A stretch of 64,000 bases of DNA from Campylobacteraceae bacterium (lineage in GTDB: Bacteria; Campylobacterota; Campylobacteria; Campylobacterales; Sulfurovaceae), in assembly GCA_027065385.1 (NCBI GenBank), contig JAMOOP010000009.1, positions 1-64,000 of the forward strand, in the 5' to 3' direction. The position numbers and the translations under genes are program-made. The notes below the pieces were generated by a model. The model ran no database searches and had not been told where the DNA came from. It saw only the letters and a program-made list of their open reading frames with translations. Below are positions 56,436 through 64,000 of the stretch, piece by piece; the stretch's first letter is position 1, and the number at the start of each line of letters is the position of its first letter.

Positions 56436-56759
56436 TTATTTCCACTCTTTTGATAGAGCTACAGAGGCATTTTTTATAATGTTAGGTTTTGATATTTTTA
56501 AGTAAAGTCTATCTATTTGAGGATAATCCGAGATTAGGGAACTCCCTATATCTTCAATGGCATCTTCTAAAAGCCCATATTTGCTTTTCTTTAGCATAGT
56601 TTCTACTCTATTTACCACTATAGAGTAGTCTATAAAGCTTTTAGGACTGTAGTTGTAGTCAATTCTTATCTCAACTATAACTGTCTGTTTTAAAGTACGC
56701 TCAAAATCTAAGATACCAATAATGGTATCTATAGAAAGTCTCTCAATATGTATTGTCAT
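56436..56759 (-). CDS. folB: dihydroneopterin aldolase
   Basis: FolB cleaves dihydroneopterin to 6-hydroxymethyl-dihydropterin and glycolaldehyde. The 107-residue protein has the family start (IHIERLSIDTIIGILDFERTLKQTVIVEIRI), the SIVVNRVETMLKKSKYGLLEDAIEDI helix region and a catalytic Lys in KISKPNII. It is a little shorter than the usual 115-120. It overlaps the 3' end of plsY by 4 bp and is the last gene of an envelope-type operon. Confidence 0.85.
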   Translation of the reverse strand: MTIHIERLSIDTIIGILDFERTLKQTVIVEIRIDYNYSPKSFIDYSIVVNRVETMLKKSKYGLLEDAIEDIGSSLISDYPQIDRLYLKISKPNIIKNASVALSKEWK

Positions 56760-57370
56760 ACTACTTTTTTCTCTTCTTTCTTAAATAATCTTACAATATT
56801 TGGTATATGTTTATAGAAGATTATAAATGCAATAATCCAAACTGGTGCATGAGTATAAATTTCAGGAATGGTAGGGTGAATAATATAAGAAGATGCTATT
56901 AAAGCACCTAAACCAATAAGGGAGGATAGAGAAGATATTTTTAAAACCTTTCCTGCAATATACCATACAGCCATAGCGATAATAGCCTCTATTGGAAGCA
57001 TAACTAAAAGTACTCCAAATCCAGTTGCTACCCCTTTTCCACCCTCAAATCCTAAAAACGGACTAAAGCAGTGTCCTAAAACACTTAATACTGCTAGAGT
57101 CCATAAAATATTATCATCTGCCCCTAGAGCTTTTGCTATAAGCATTACTATAATACCTTTTGTAGCATCTAATGCAAATGTAGCTATAGTTAATTTTTTG
57201 GCTAAATGGGGAGCTTTATCTTTTAACACTCTTAAAACATTAGTTGCTCCAATATTTCCACTCCCCTCTTTTCTTACATCAACTCCAGCAAATAGTTTTG
57301 CTAAAATAAAACCAAAAGGTACTCCTGCTACTAAATAAGCTGTTAAGTATAGTGCTATATTTAAATCCAT
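56756..57370 (-). CDS. plsY: glycerol-3-phosphate acyltransferase
   Basis: PlsY acylates glycerol-3-phosphate with acyl-phosphate, the first step of phospholipid synthesis. Five or so membrane helices span 204 residues. The conserved active-site loops are GSGNIGATNVLRVLK (near 37-51) and GHCFSPFLGFEGGKGVATGFG (near 98-118). Start ATG at 57370 follows AGGAGACTTA, 8 bp after the M23 gene stop. It is translated with folB, which overlaps it. Confidence 0.94.
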   Translation of the reverse strand: MDLNIALYLTAYLVAGVPFGFILAKLFAGVDVRKEGSGNIGATNVLRVLKDKAPHLAKKLTIATFALDATKGIIVMLIAKALGADDNILWTLAVLSVLGHCFSPFLGFEGGKGVATGFGVLLVMLPIEAIIAMAVWYIAGKVLKISSLSSLIGLGALIASSYIIHPTIPEIYTHAPVWIIAFIIFYKHIPNIVRLFKKEEKKVV

Positions 57371-57378
57371 TAAGTCTC

Positions 57379-58788
57379 CTATTTATCGTCAATAATTTTA
57401 TCTGCTTCTGCAAATATTTTGTCGATATTATTATGTATCCATTTTTTATCCATCCACTCTTCGGGTCTAACCTCAACACCTTGAACTAAAACACCAAAGT
57501 GTAAATGGTCACCTAAAGCAAGTCCTGTCATACCTGTTTTTGCTATTGGAGTTCCTGCATCTATCTCTGCATCTCTTTGTACTAAAATAGTTGAGCAGTG
57601 ACCATAGATAGTATATAATCCCATACCATGAGAAATCATAGGCATATTACCGTAAATTCCATTATTTTCGGTAAATACAACTTTTCCCCCATTTGAACTT
57701 ATAATAGTAGCCATTTTTGTACTTGCCATATCTAGTCCTACATGAAATGATTGTGATATTTCATTTGATTTATCTTTATAATAGTAGTGTCTATGGTCTC
57801 CAAAACTAGCAACTTTTTTACCATTTCTTAAAGGGTAAAATGGTTTAATATGCCACTCATCAACAATCCCTTCTGGAACTTTAGATGCTAAATCATGTAT
57901 AACTTTTTCATTTGCATCTCTCATATTTTCATTAATAGCTTTTAGTTTTGCTATCCTATCTTCTATTAGAGCATATTGAGGATTACTCTCTGCTAAGTCT
58001 GATATTTTTCCATCTATAAATTTATCAGTTGCTTTTATCCATGATGTTTTATATTTTTTAGAGACTATATAGTATGGAATATTAACAACTCTTTTATTTC
58101 CTGCCATATCAACTGCGACAACTTTAGCTGAGAAGTGTTCTTGATTAAATGGCCAAGCAACAAGCGAAGCGTAATATCCATCTTGTTTATAAGGAACTAC
58201 TCTAAATCTATGTTTTCCCTCTTTTAGATAAAACTCTTTTAAATTATCATCTTTAACTTGAAAAACAACCAAAGCTGAACCACCTTGAGTTATAGAGTAT
58301 GAGTTAGATAAAATATTTACATCTGGTCTATAGTAATCTATATTTACAATAATCTTTTTTACTGCTGTATTTCCTTGTAAAAAACCCCAATTACTTCTAT
58401 CTGTTGCTTTAACTGTTACCCTAAACTGTTTAGATTTTGAGTCTAACATAACACCATCAACAGCTTTACTAGGATATTTTACTTTAATAACTTTCTCTTT
58501 TTGATTTGGTTCAAGGATTAACTCATTTGCAACTGTTATGGTGTGTTTACCATCACTTATATCAACTTCATAAGATTTAAGCCCCATATTATCAGATATT
58601 TTTATTAATAGTGGGTCTCTTCTATTCCAATATATATTATCTTCACTCTGAATAATAGGGTCTTCTCTCTCAAAAGCAGGAGAGGTAAACATATAAGCTC
58701 CAGCCCCTACCATTAGACCTAATATTATAATCCATGCACTTTTAGAATTTCCTCTTTTTCTGCCATAACTACTTCGTCTGTATCTCAT
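57379..58788 (-). CDS. M23 (LytM-type) zinc metallopeptidase with long N-terminal Ig-like domain
   Basis: The protein has a basic N-terminal membrane anchor (about residues 20-36), then about 250 residues of beta-sandwich-like sequence, a short coiled helix (LAESNPQYALIEDRIAKLKAINENM) and a C-terminal M23 domain. The zinc ligands are in SFHVGLDMA and DHLHFGV, after GDHRHYYY. Such enzymes cut peptidoglycan cross-links and shape the cell, as Csd-type M23 enzymes do in Helicobacter. The start lies within the stop of the DHH-like gene (20-bp overlap). The length is 469 residues. Confidence 0.85.
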   Translation of the reverse strand: MRYRRSSYGRKRGNSKSAWIIILGLMVGAGAYMFTSPAFEREDPIIQSEDNIYWNRRDPLLIKISDNMGLKSYEVDISDGKHTITVANELILEPNQKEKVIKVKYPSKAVDGVMLDSKSKQFRVTVKATDRSNWGFLQGNTAVKKIIVNIDYYRPDVNILSNSYSITQGGSALVVFQVKDDNLKEFYLKEGKHRFRVVPYKQDGYYASLVAWPFNQEHFSAKVVAVDMAGNKRVVNIPYYIVSKKYKTSWIKATDKFIDGKISDLAESNPQYALIEDRIAKLKAINENMRDANEKVIHDLASKVPEGIVDEWHIKPFYPLRNGKKVASFGDHRHYYYKDKSNEISQSFHVGLDMASTKMATIISSNGGKVVFTENNGIYGNMPMISHGMGLYTIYGHCSTILVQRDAEIDAGTPIAKTGMTGLALGDHLHFGVLVQGVEVRPEEWMDKKWIHNNIDKIFAEADKIIDDK

Positions 58789-59686
58789 TTAATAATTCCA
58801 TCTCTTTTATATTATTTATTAAATCTTTTAAAAAAACCTCTATATTATCTATTTTTATCTCAAAATATGAAGCCATTTTTTCTCCACTTCCACCATAATT
58901 TAAAGCTAAAGATAAAACATCTATATCTTTTTTACCTCGTAAATAGATATAAATACTATTATCTAACTCTATTAAAACAATAGATATTTTAACAGTAACT
59001 AAAGAGATGCCATAATTAACAACTTCTAAGAGGTCACTATATTTAGCTCCACTTTTTTTTATATTCTCTTTTGTTACTATCATAATTGACACTTCACCAT
59101 TACAGTGTAGTGTTAACTCTTGTAGTGTGCTTCCCAATATTCTAAGTGATGATAGAGATTTTCTCTGATTTAGATTATATGATATTTCAGATATATCAAT
59201 ATCATCTGCAATAATATCCGATGATACATCAAAAACCTCTTTAGTTAGACTATTAGTTTTAAAATATTTTATATCTAAGAGAAAAGATGTATAAAAACAA
59301 GTAGCAGAACTTCTATCTATAACAAAATCTGATTTAAAAAGTTTAAATGCAATTTCCCACATAGATATACAATTTTGACTTTTTTTATAAAAATCAAGAT
59401 TTAATATTTCCCTATTATTTAAATTAAATAGATTAACACATCTTTTATCACAATAGATAATTAAACTATTATCAAAATCAATTTTATCTTTTATTTTAGA
59501 AAAATTTGGTAAAAAATCTAAATATATAGGAATATCTTTTTTATTATAACTTACAATTTCAACACTCTTTTTATAGTTTTTTAAGATATTATAAATAGCT
59601 AAAGCAACTCCTGTACTATCTTCATCAAATGAAAAAGAGAATAGAACAGTAACTCTATGGTATTTATTGATTAACTCTTTTAACAT
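58769..59686 (-). CDS. DHH/DHHA1-type phosphoesterase homologue lacking signature histidines
   Basis: The layout is that of NrnA-like DHH proteins: an N-terminal domain with motif I DEDSTG (Asp21, Asp23), motif II at Asp80, and a C-terminal DHHA1 domain with GAKYSDLLEV and YGGSGEKMASYFEI. Two hallmarks are changed: the DHH triplet reads DFY (98-100) and the GGGH motif reads GGSGEK. The usual nuclease activity is therefore doubtful, although metal-binding Asp residues of motif I remain. It has 305 residues and overlaps the M23 gene by 20 bp. Confidence 0.68.
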   Translation of the reverse strand: MLKELINKYHRVTVLFSFSFDEDSTGVALAIYNILKNYKKSVEIVSYNKKDIPIYLDFLPNFSKIKDKIDFDNSLIIYCDKRCVNLFNLNNREILNLDFYKKSQNCISMWEIAFKLFKSDFVIDRSSATCFYTSFLLDIKYFKTNSLTKEVFDVSSDIIADDIDISEISYNLNQRKSLSSLRILGSTLQELTLHCNGEVSIMIVTKENIKKSGAKYSDLLEVVNYGISLVTVKISIVLIELDNSIYIYLRGKKDIDVLSLALNYGGSGEKMASYFEIKIDNIEVFLKDLINNIKEMELLNEIQTK

Positions 59687-59809
59687 TTACTTTTCCATTT
59701 TGAAATATCAAACTCTATTCTATCTTTTCTTATATCAAGATAAGATAAATATAGATAATTTAAAACTAAGTCAAAGAGTATATGAGTTAAAATCAAGAAA
59801 AGATATAAT

Positions 59810-60499
59810 ATGCAAGAGAAATCAAAATTAATAAAACAGACTATTTTACTACTAGAAGATGACCTACAACTAAGTGATACAATTAAACAGTTTTTAGAGT
59901 ATAAAGATTATAGTGTCTATCCTGCCTATAATGCTTATGAGGCTAAAGATATTTTATATGAGAAAAGAGTTGATTTAATGCTTTTAGATGTAAAAGTACC
60001 ATATCAAAATGGTTTTGATTTTTTAAAGGAAGTAAGAGAAGAGAAAAATAGTGTTCCTGCTATATTTATTACCTCTTTAAATAGTGTTGATAATGTAGAG
60101 AGAGGTTTTGATATTGGGTGTGATGATTATATTAGAAAACCATTTGCCCTAAAAGAGTTACTTGTTAGAATTGAAGCTATATTTAAAAGGCAACTTTCGA
60201 GTTTTAAAAAGAGTATAGAGTTATCAAATGGATATACATTTGATTTAGCTAATAATCTTCTACTTAAAAATGGTAAGAGTGTAACAGTTAGGACAAAAGA
60301 GCTAAAACTTCTTATATTTTTTCTAAAAAATCCAAACAGACTACTTAGTTATAATAATATCTATAATGAACTTTGGGAATATAGTGAGACTCCTAGTCAA
60401 GGAAGTTTAAGAGCATATATTTCAACTATTAGAAATATTATAGGAAAAGATAAAATAGAGACAATTAAACATATAGGTTATAGATATGTTAAGCAGTGA
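59810..60499 (+). CDS. OmpR-family response regulator (first tandem system)
   Basis: The receiver has Asp17-Asp18, phospho-Asp60 (LLLDVKVP), a Thr in FITSLNS and Lys in YIRKPF. The winged-helix domain has KELKLLIFFLKNPNRLLSY, NELWEYSETPSQGSLRAYISTIRNIIG and IKHIGYRYV. The length is 229 residues with about 9 extra N-terminal residues. TATAAT lies directly before the ATG, so either that is chance or the mRNA is nearly leaderless. It overlaps the kinase gene by 14 bp. Confidence 0.92.
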   Translation: MQEKSKLIKQTILLLEDDLQLSDTIKQFLEYKDYSVYPAYNAYEAKDILYEKRVDLMLLDVKVPYQNGFDFLKEVREEKNSVPAIFITSLNSVDNVERGFDIGCDDYIRKPFALKELLVRIEAIFKRQLSSFKKSIELSNGYTFDLANNLLLKNGKSVTVRTKELKLLIFFLKNPNRLLSYNNIYNELWEYSETPSQGSLRAYISTIRNIIGKDKIETIKHIGYRYVKQ

Positions 60500-61640
60500 A
60501 AAACGCTCACTGTTTAGATTTTTAACTATCTATTTAAGTTCAACCCTTCTGCTTTTTCTTTTAGCTACTACTATTCTTTACCACTATCAAAAACATAATA
60601 TTTTGGATAAACAGATAGATAGATTACATATAGAAGCTCAAAAGATAACTCAAAAACTAAGAGAACTCCACTCAATATTTAATAAACCTCTAATATATCC
60701 ATATAATAAACCTTTTAAATCAGCAATATATACAATAGATAAAAAGTATATATTTGGTTCATTTAGACCTAAGACTATATTGTGGAATAAGGAGTTTTAT
60801 ATAAAAAATAGAAGTCTATTTCTTATCTATAATATAAAACCATACTATTTAGGTGCATCATATTTAATAGTCTCTAAAAATATTAATGAAAAACCTATTT
60901 TAGACTTAAAAAAACTACTAATACTATTTTTATTAATTGCTTGTATATTTTTCACTATACTTGGACTATTTTTAGGAAAACTTTTTGTAGCACCTATGAA
61001 AGAGTCTATGGAGGGAATGAATAGATTTATTCAAGATACAACACATGAGTTAAATACACCTATTAGTACAATTTTAACAAATATAGAACTACTTGAGACA
61101 ATATATGATTGTGAAGGTAAAAAAGAGATGAAAAGAATAGAGATAGCCTCTAAAACATTAAGTAGACTTTATGAGGATTTAACATATTTAAAATTAAATA
61201 AGAGATACCATAGAGAGATAATATCTCTTGATATTTCAAAACTTTTATATGAAAGAGTAGATTTTTTTTATACTATAATAGAGGCAAAAGAGTTAAACTT
61301 AATATTAGATATCGAACCTAGAGTTATAATTAATATTGATTATAATGATGCTATTCGTCTTATAGATAATATCTTATCTAATGCTATAAAATATAATAAA
61401 AAAGAGGGAGATTTAAAAATATATCTTAATAAAAATATATTTAAAGTCTATAATAGTGGAATTGGAATAGATAAAAAAGATTTAAAAAGGGTAAAAGAGA
61501 GATTTAATAGAGCAAATTTAAGTGAGGGTGGATTTGGTATAGGTTTAGATATAATTGAATATATTGTAAATATCTATAAATTTAAATTCTCTATTGAGTC
61601 TGAAAAAGAGATATTTACAAAGGTAACAATAAAATGGTAA
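60486..61640 (+). CDS. sensor histidine kinase (first tandem system)
   Basis: The 384-residue kinase has two membrane helices (about 12-32 and 142-165) with a periplasmic region of about 105 residues that contains many Tyr and Lys but no known sensor signature. The kinase core has phospho-His in TTHELNTPISTIL, N box IDNILSNAIKYN, NSGIGIDKKDL and GGFGIGLDIIEY. The HELNTP box is close to HDLNTP of the second kinase in this cluster. A c-type cytochrome gene overlaps its end by 7 bp. Confidence 0.9.
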   Translation: MLSSEKRSLFRFLTIYLSSTLLLFLLATTILYHYQKHNILDKQIDRLHIEAQKITQKLRELHSIFNKPLIYPYNKPFKSAIYTIDKKYIFGSFRPKTILWNKEFYIKNRSLFLIYNIKPYYLGASYLIVSKNINEKPILDLKKLLILFLLIACIFFTILGLFLGKLFVAPMKESMEGMNRFIQDTTHELNTPISTILTNIELLETIYDCEGKKEMKRIEIASKTLSRLYEDLTYLKLNKRYHREIISLDISKLLYERVDFFYTIIEAKELNLILDIEPRVIINIDYNDAIRLIDNILSNAIKYNKKEGDLKIYLNKNIFKVYNSGIGIDKKDLKRVKERFNRANLSEGGFGIGLDIIEYIVNIYKFKFSIESEKEIFTKVTIKW

Positions 61641-61984
61641 ATTTTTTTCTATTTCTAACTATAATATTATTTGCCAATAGCTCATCTTTAGAGTTAGAAA
61701 AAAACTGTTTAAATTGCCATAAGATACAAAAAATTCCAAGTGAACTTATATATAGGCGTTATCTTATGCACTATAGTAATAAAAAAGTTATTGAAAATAA
61801 GATATTTAAATATCTTAAAAATCCTAAAAAAGAGAACTCTATTATGCCAAATCAATTTTTTCTGAAATTTCCTATGAAAAAAAGAGTTGATTTAAATAAT
61901 AGTCTATTAGAAAATAGTATAAAAGAGTATATAGAGCTATTTGATATTAGAAAAAAGCTGATTTTACCAAAAAAAACAAAGTAA
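61634..61984 (+). CDS. small secreted monoheme cytochrome c
   Basis: A signal peptide (about residues 1-17) precedes a single heme-attachment motif CLNCH near residues 25-29. Met in SIMPNQF is the likely sixth ligand. The rest is Lys-rich helix, which fits a tiny class I cytochrome c of 116 residues. It overlaps the stop of the first kinase by 7 bp, an unusual place for a cytochrome, and suggests that it works with that sensor. Electron partners are unknown. Confidence 0.75.
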   Translation: MVNFFLFLTIILFANSSSLELEKNCLNCHKIQKIPSELIYRRYLMHYSNKKVIENKIFKYLKNPKKENSIMPNQFFLKFPMKKRVDLNNSLLENSIKEYIELFDIRKKLILPKKTK

Positions 61985-61995
61985 CATTTCTTTAA

Positions 61996-62014
61996 CAATT
62001 TTAGTGTAAAATTG
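61996..62014 (+). promoter_or_regulatory. inverted repeat before the second tandem system
   Basis: CAATTTT and AAAATTG flank a 5-nt AGTGT spacer, and GCTATAAGGAG follows. The repeat lies 18 bp before the start codon of the His-rich secreted peptide. It may be an operator or a weak hairpin. The A+T content makes chance possible. Confidence 0.35.
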
Positions 62015-62031
62015 GCTATAAGGAGTATCTT

Positions 62032-62346
62032 ATGAAAAAATATATATTAATATATCTATTTTTTATCACTTTTACTTTTAACCTTTTTGCAGAAGATAGT
62101 GGAGAAATCCAGATTAAATCTCTAATTGAAAAAATACAAAGTGCTAAAGTTGAAGATAGGCGAGAGTTAATGAACCAACTCAAACTTAAATTAAGAGAAA
62201 TAAATAAAGATAGTCGAAAAAAAACAGTAATGGAGCTAAAAAAATCTTTAAGAAGAAAAAATGGTCAAAATTGCAAAGGATTTAATAAAAATAGAGGAGA
62301 AAGAATGCACAGACATAGACATCTACACCTTAGGAGTCATAGATAG
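62032..62346 (+). CDS. secreted His/Arg-rich small protein between the two sensor systems
   Basis: A clear signal peptide (residues 1-20, ending LFA) is followed by a charged helical segment (LIEKIQSAKVEDRRELMNQLKLKLREI) and a basic C-terminal tail with the His-rich motif MHRHRHLHLRSHR and one Cys. The tail looks able to bind metal, and the helix is faintly like CpxP/Spy-type periplasmic proteins. The length is 104 residues. Its TAG overlaps the GTG start of the second regulator by 1 bp. No family is recognised with confidence. Confidence 0.62.
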   Translation: MKKYILIYLFFITFTFNLFAEDSGEIQIKSLIEKIQSAKVEDRRELMNQLKLKLREINKDSRKKTVMELKKSLRRKNGQNCKGFNKNRGERMHRHRHLHLRSHR

Positions 62347-62975
62347 TGAATAGATTACTTTTACTAGAAGATGACCCAAATCTATCAAAAAGCCTTATAA
62401 AATATTTAAAATTTAATGGATATAGCATCGATTGGGCAAAAAATGGGGAAGAGGCAATGGATTTAAGTTATGAGAATAATTATGATTTATACCTTTTTGA
62501 TATAAATGTACCACTACTAAATGGTGTTGATTTACTTACAGCATTAAGAGAGGCAGAGGATTTTACCCCCACTATTATAATATCGGCTATGGTTGATATA
62601 AATTCCGTAACAAGTGGATTTATAGCTGGTGCTGATGATTATGTAAAAAAACCATTTGACCCTGAAGAGTTACTTATACGAATAAAAGCTAAAACAGCTT
62701 CACTTAAAAATAGATTGAAGTTTAGAGATTTTGAAATAGATTTACAAACAAAAGAGATAAGATATAAAAAAGAGTTACTCCATATGGGATTTGTTCAAAA
62801 GAATATACTTATATCACTTATTCAAAACTATCCAAACCCCGTAACAAAAGATGAACTACTTTTACTTCTTGATAAACCAACAGATTTGGCTTTAAGAGTT
62901 AATATTGCAAAATTAAAAAAGAGTTTAGATATTCAAATTCAGAGTATAAGAGGGGTTGGTTATAAAATTATTTGA
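62346..62975 (+). CDS. OmpR-family response regulator (second tandem system)
   Basis: The receiver has Asp9-Asp10, phospho-Asp52 (YLFDINVP), Ser in IIISAMV and Lys in YVKKPFD. The 209-residue protein has a compact winged-helix domain (FVQKNILISLIQNYPNPVTKDELLLLL and a closing IRGVGYKII). It starts with GTG overlapping the His-rich gene by 1 bp and overlaps the next kinase by 20 bp, so translation is coupled through three genes. Confidence 0.9.
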   Translation: MNRLLLLEDDPNLSKSLIKYLKFNGYSIDWAKNGEEAMDLSYENNYDLYLFDINVPLLNGVDLLTALREAEDFTPTIIISAMVDINSVTSGFIAGADDYVKKPFDPEELLIRIKAKTASLKNRLKFRDFEIDLQTKEIRYKKELLHMGFVQKNILISLIQNYPNPVTKDELLLLLDKPTDLALRVNIAKLKKSLDIQIQSIRGVGYKII

Positions 62976-63987
62976 AAAAGAGTCTCTTATTAAGGGCTTC
63001 AGTCTATTTTTTATTGTAATTGAACTTTTTTTATCTTTTATTTTCTATAACTACTATAGATTAGAAGAAGAACATCTAAGTGAAGAGATATTTTTGGAGA
63101 TGAAAAATTATAGCTTCTTTTTTGATGATAATAGATTTGATATAAATATTGTTCCAAAGGTAAAAGAGAGTCAGTTATATGAGCTATATTTTGATAATCA
63201 AAATCTATATATATTAGTGCCACTTCTTGATGATAAAGATAACTCTTTAGAGATTATATATCCACTATCTAAATATAAGAGTAAATTAAAAAATATTCAA
63301 TATGAACTTTTAGGTCAGTTTCTTATACTATCTTTTATTGCTATTTTAATATCTCTGCTTTTTGCCTTTTATGCTTTGCACCCATTAAGAAATGCCCTAC
63401 TTCTTTTAGAGGAGTTTATTAAAGATATTATTCATGATTTAAATACTCCAATTACAACTATTCTTATAAATCTAAAAATGATGAAAAGAGATGACGAGGT
63501 TGAAAGTATTGCTCAAAGTGCAAATGCTATTGCTATGTTACATAAAAATTTAGCAATTTATTTAAATGATAGTAACTTTCAAAAAGAGAGTTTTTCTATT
63601 AAAAAGGTTATAGATGAGCAGGTTAAATTTTTCTACTCTCTATATGATTATATCTCTTGGGATATTGATATAAAAGAGCAGACTGTAGTCTCTAATAAAA
63701 ATGCTTTAAGTCGAGTTATATATAATTTATTAAGTAATGCTTGTAAATATAATACAACAAATGGATTTATAAAAATTAAAATGGAAGAAAACTTAACTCT
63801 TACTATTACAAATAGTAGTTATGGCATTAAAAATCCATCAAATGTTTTTAATAGATTTTATAAAGAGAGTGATAGAGGACTTGGTATTGGATTGCATATT
63901 GTTGATAAATTATGTAAAGAGTTAAATATTAATAAAAGATTAGAGGTATCAAAAGATGAAGTAACAGTTACACTTATTTTTAATTGA
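62956..63987 (+). CDS. sensor histidine kinase (second tandem system)
   Basis: The kinase is 343 residues with helices at about 13-33 and 118-140 and a small periplasmic domain of about 85 residues between them. The core has phospho-His in IHDLNTPITTIL, N box YNLLSNACKYN, NSSYGIKNP and a G box GLGIGLHIVDKL. The start appears to be TTG at 62956 inside the regulator gene, without a strong binding site; translation coupling is probable. It ends 13 bp before the window edge, so nothing after it can be seen. Confidence 0.88.
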   Translation: MVIKLFEKESLIKGFSLFFIVIELFLSFIFYNYYRLEEEHLSEEIFLEMKNYSFFFDDNRFDINIVPKVKESQLYELYFDNQNLYILVPLLDDKDNSLEIIYPLSKYKSKLKNIQYELLGQFLILSFIAILISLLFAFYALHPLRNALLLLEEFIKDIIHDLNTPITTILINLKMMKRDDEVESIAQSANAIAMLHKNLAIYLNDSNFQKESFSIKKVIDEQVKFFYSLYDYISWDIDIKEQTVVSNKNALSRVIYNLLSNACKYNTTNGFIKIKMEENLTLTITNSSYGIKNPSNVFNRFYKESDRGLGIGLHIVDKLCKELNINKRLEVSKDEVTVTLIFN

Positions 63988-64000
63988 ATTTATATATTTT

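Overview
The window is very A+T-rich, has tightly packed genes, and reads as a free-living member of the Campylobacterota (Epsilonproteobacteria), most like Sulfurimonas/Sulfurovum-type organisms; I cannot fix the genus. The evidence is an HsrA-type OmpR regulator with the Helicobacter/Campylobacter output domain, MqnD of the futalosine menaquinone route, a short LeuC, extended -10 promoters mostly without a -35 box, and many periplasmic redox and two-component proteins. Most of the window is core metabolism; I see no phage, IS element, integrase or CRISPR array.

Layout. 1-330: the end of a gene and a decayed fragment. 331-8801: a thioredoxin-like ferredoxin, an OmpA-type lipoprotein, pyrE, frr and the gltB-gltD operon. 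8930-13786: a small zinc-ribbon protein, a periplasmic thioredoxin-MsrB fusion, and a hybrid sensor kinase with a NIT-like sensor behind a PilJ/NarX-like periplasmic protein. 13917-17861: dcd, a UvrD-type helicase and mqnD. 17891-20944: a beta-barrel candidate, then an OprC/NosA-type copper TonB receptor with a NosL-like lipoprotein. 20983-21562: five tRNA genes behind a perfect-consensus sigma70 promoter. 21588-28648: a lipoprotein, comM, a non-coding stretch with two candidate small RNAs, a PpiC chaperone, dapF, folE, and a DUF4153-like/OmpA-like pair. 29023-36900: a stand-alone degenerate UDP-sugar dehydrogenase N-domain, a membrane protein with TamB, alr, a thioredoxin-fold protein, aguA and a CAP-domain lipoprotein. 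36990-41671: an ElyC-like protein, cobU, a DUF4258-like protein, cobT, leuC and a YqiA-like esterase. 41829-49573: a 1935-residue thioester alpha-2-macroglobulin with a 4-bp-overlapping thioredoxin-like partner, then a Ser/Asn-rich repeat lipoprotein. 49669-54256: a LapB-like protein, rnc, aroC, ppx/gppA and ferredoxin. 54370-56309: an HsrA-type regulator with its own kinase. 56436-59686: folB, plsY, an M23 peptidase and a DHH-like protein lacking the signature histidines. 59810-63987: two tandem OmpR/kinase systems with a c-type cytochrome and a His/Arg-rich secreted peptide between them.

How it works together. Three themes recur. The first is envelope upkeep: OmpA-type proteins, TamB, PpiC, M23, Alr, DapF, ElyC and the macroglobulin. 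The second is periplasmic thiol/redox chemistry: three separate thioredoxin-fold proteins, MsrB and a cytochrome. The third is signal transduction: four histidine kinases, three of them paired with OmpR-family regulators. The most unusual parts are the 59.8-64.0 kb sensory cluster, the HsrA-type regulator that keeps its phospho-acceptor and a partner kinase, the NIT/PilJ sensor pair, the two degenerate metabolic-enzyme domains (UDP-sugar dehydrogenase N-domain and DHH protein), and exact 11-bp tandem repeats in two promoters.
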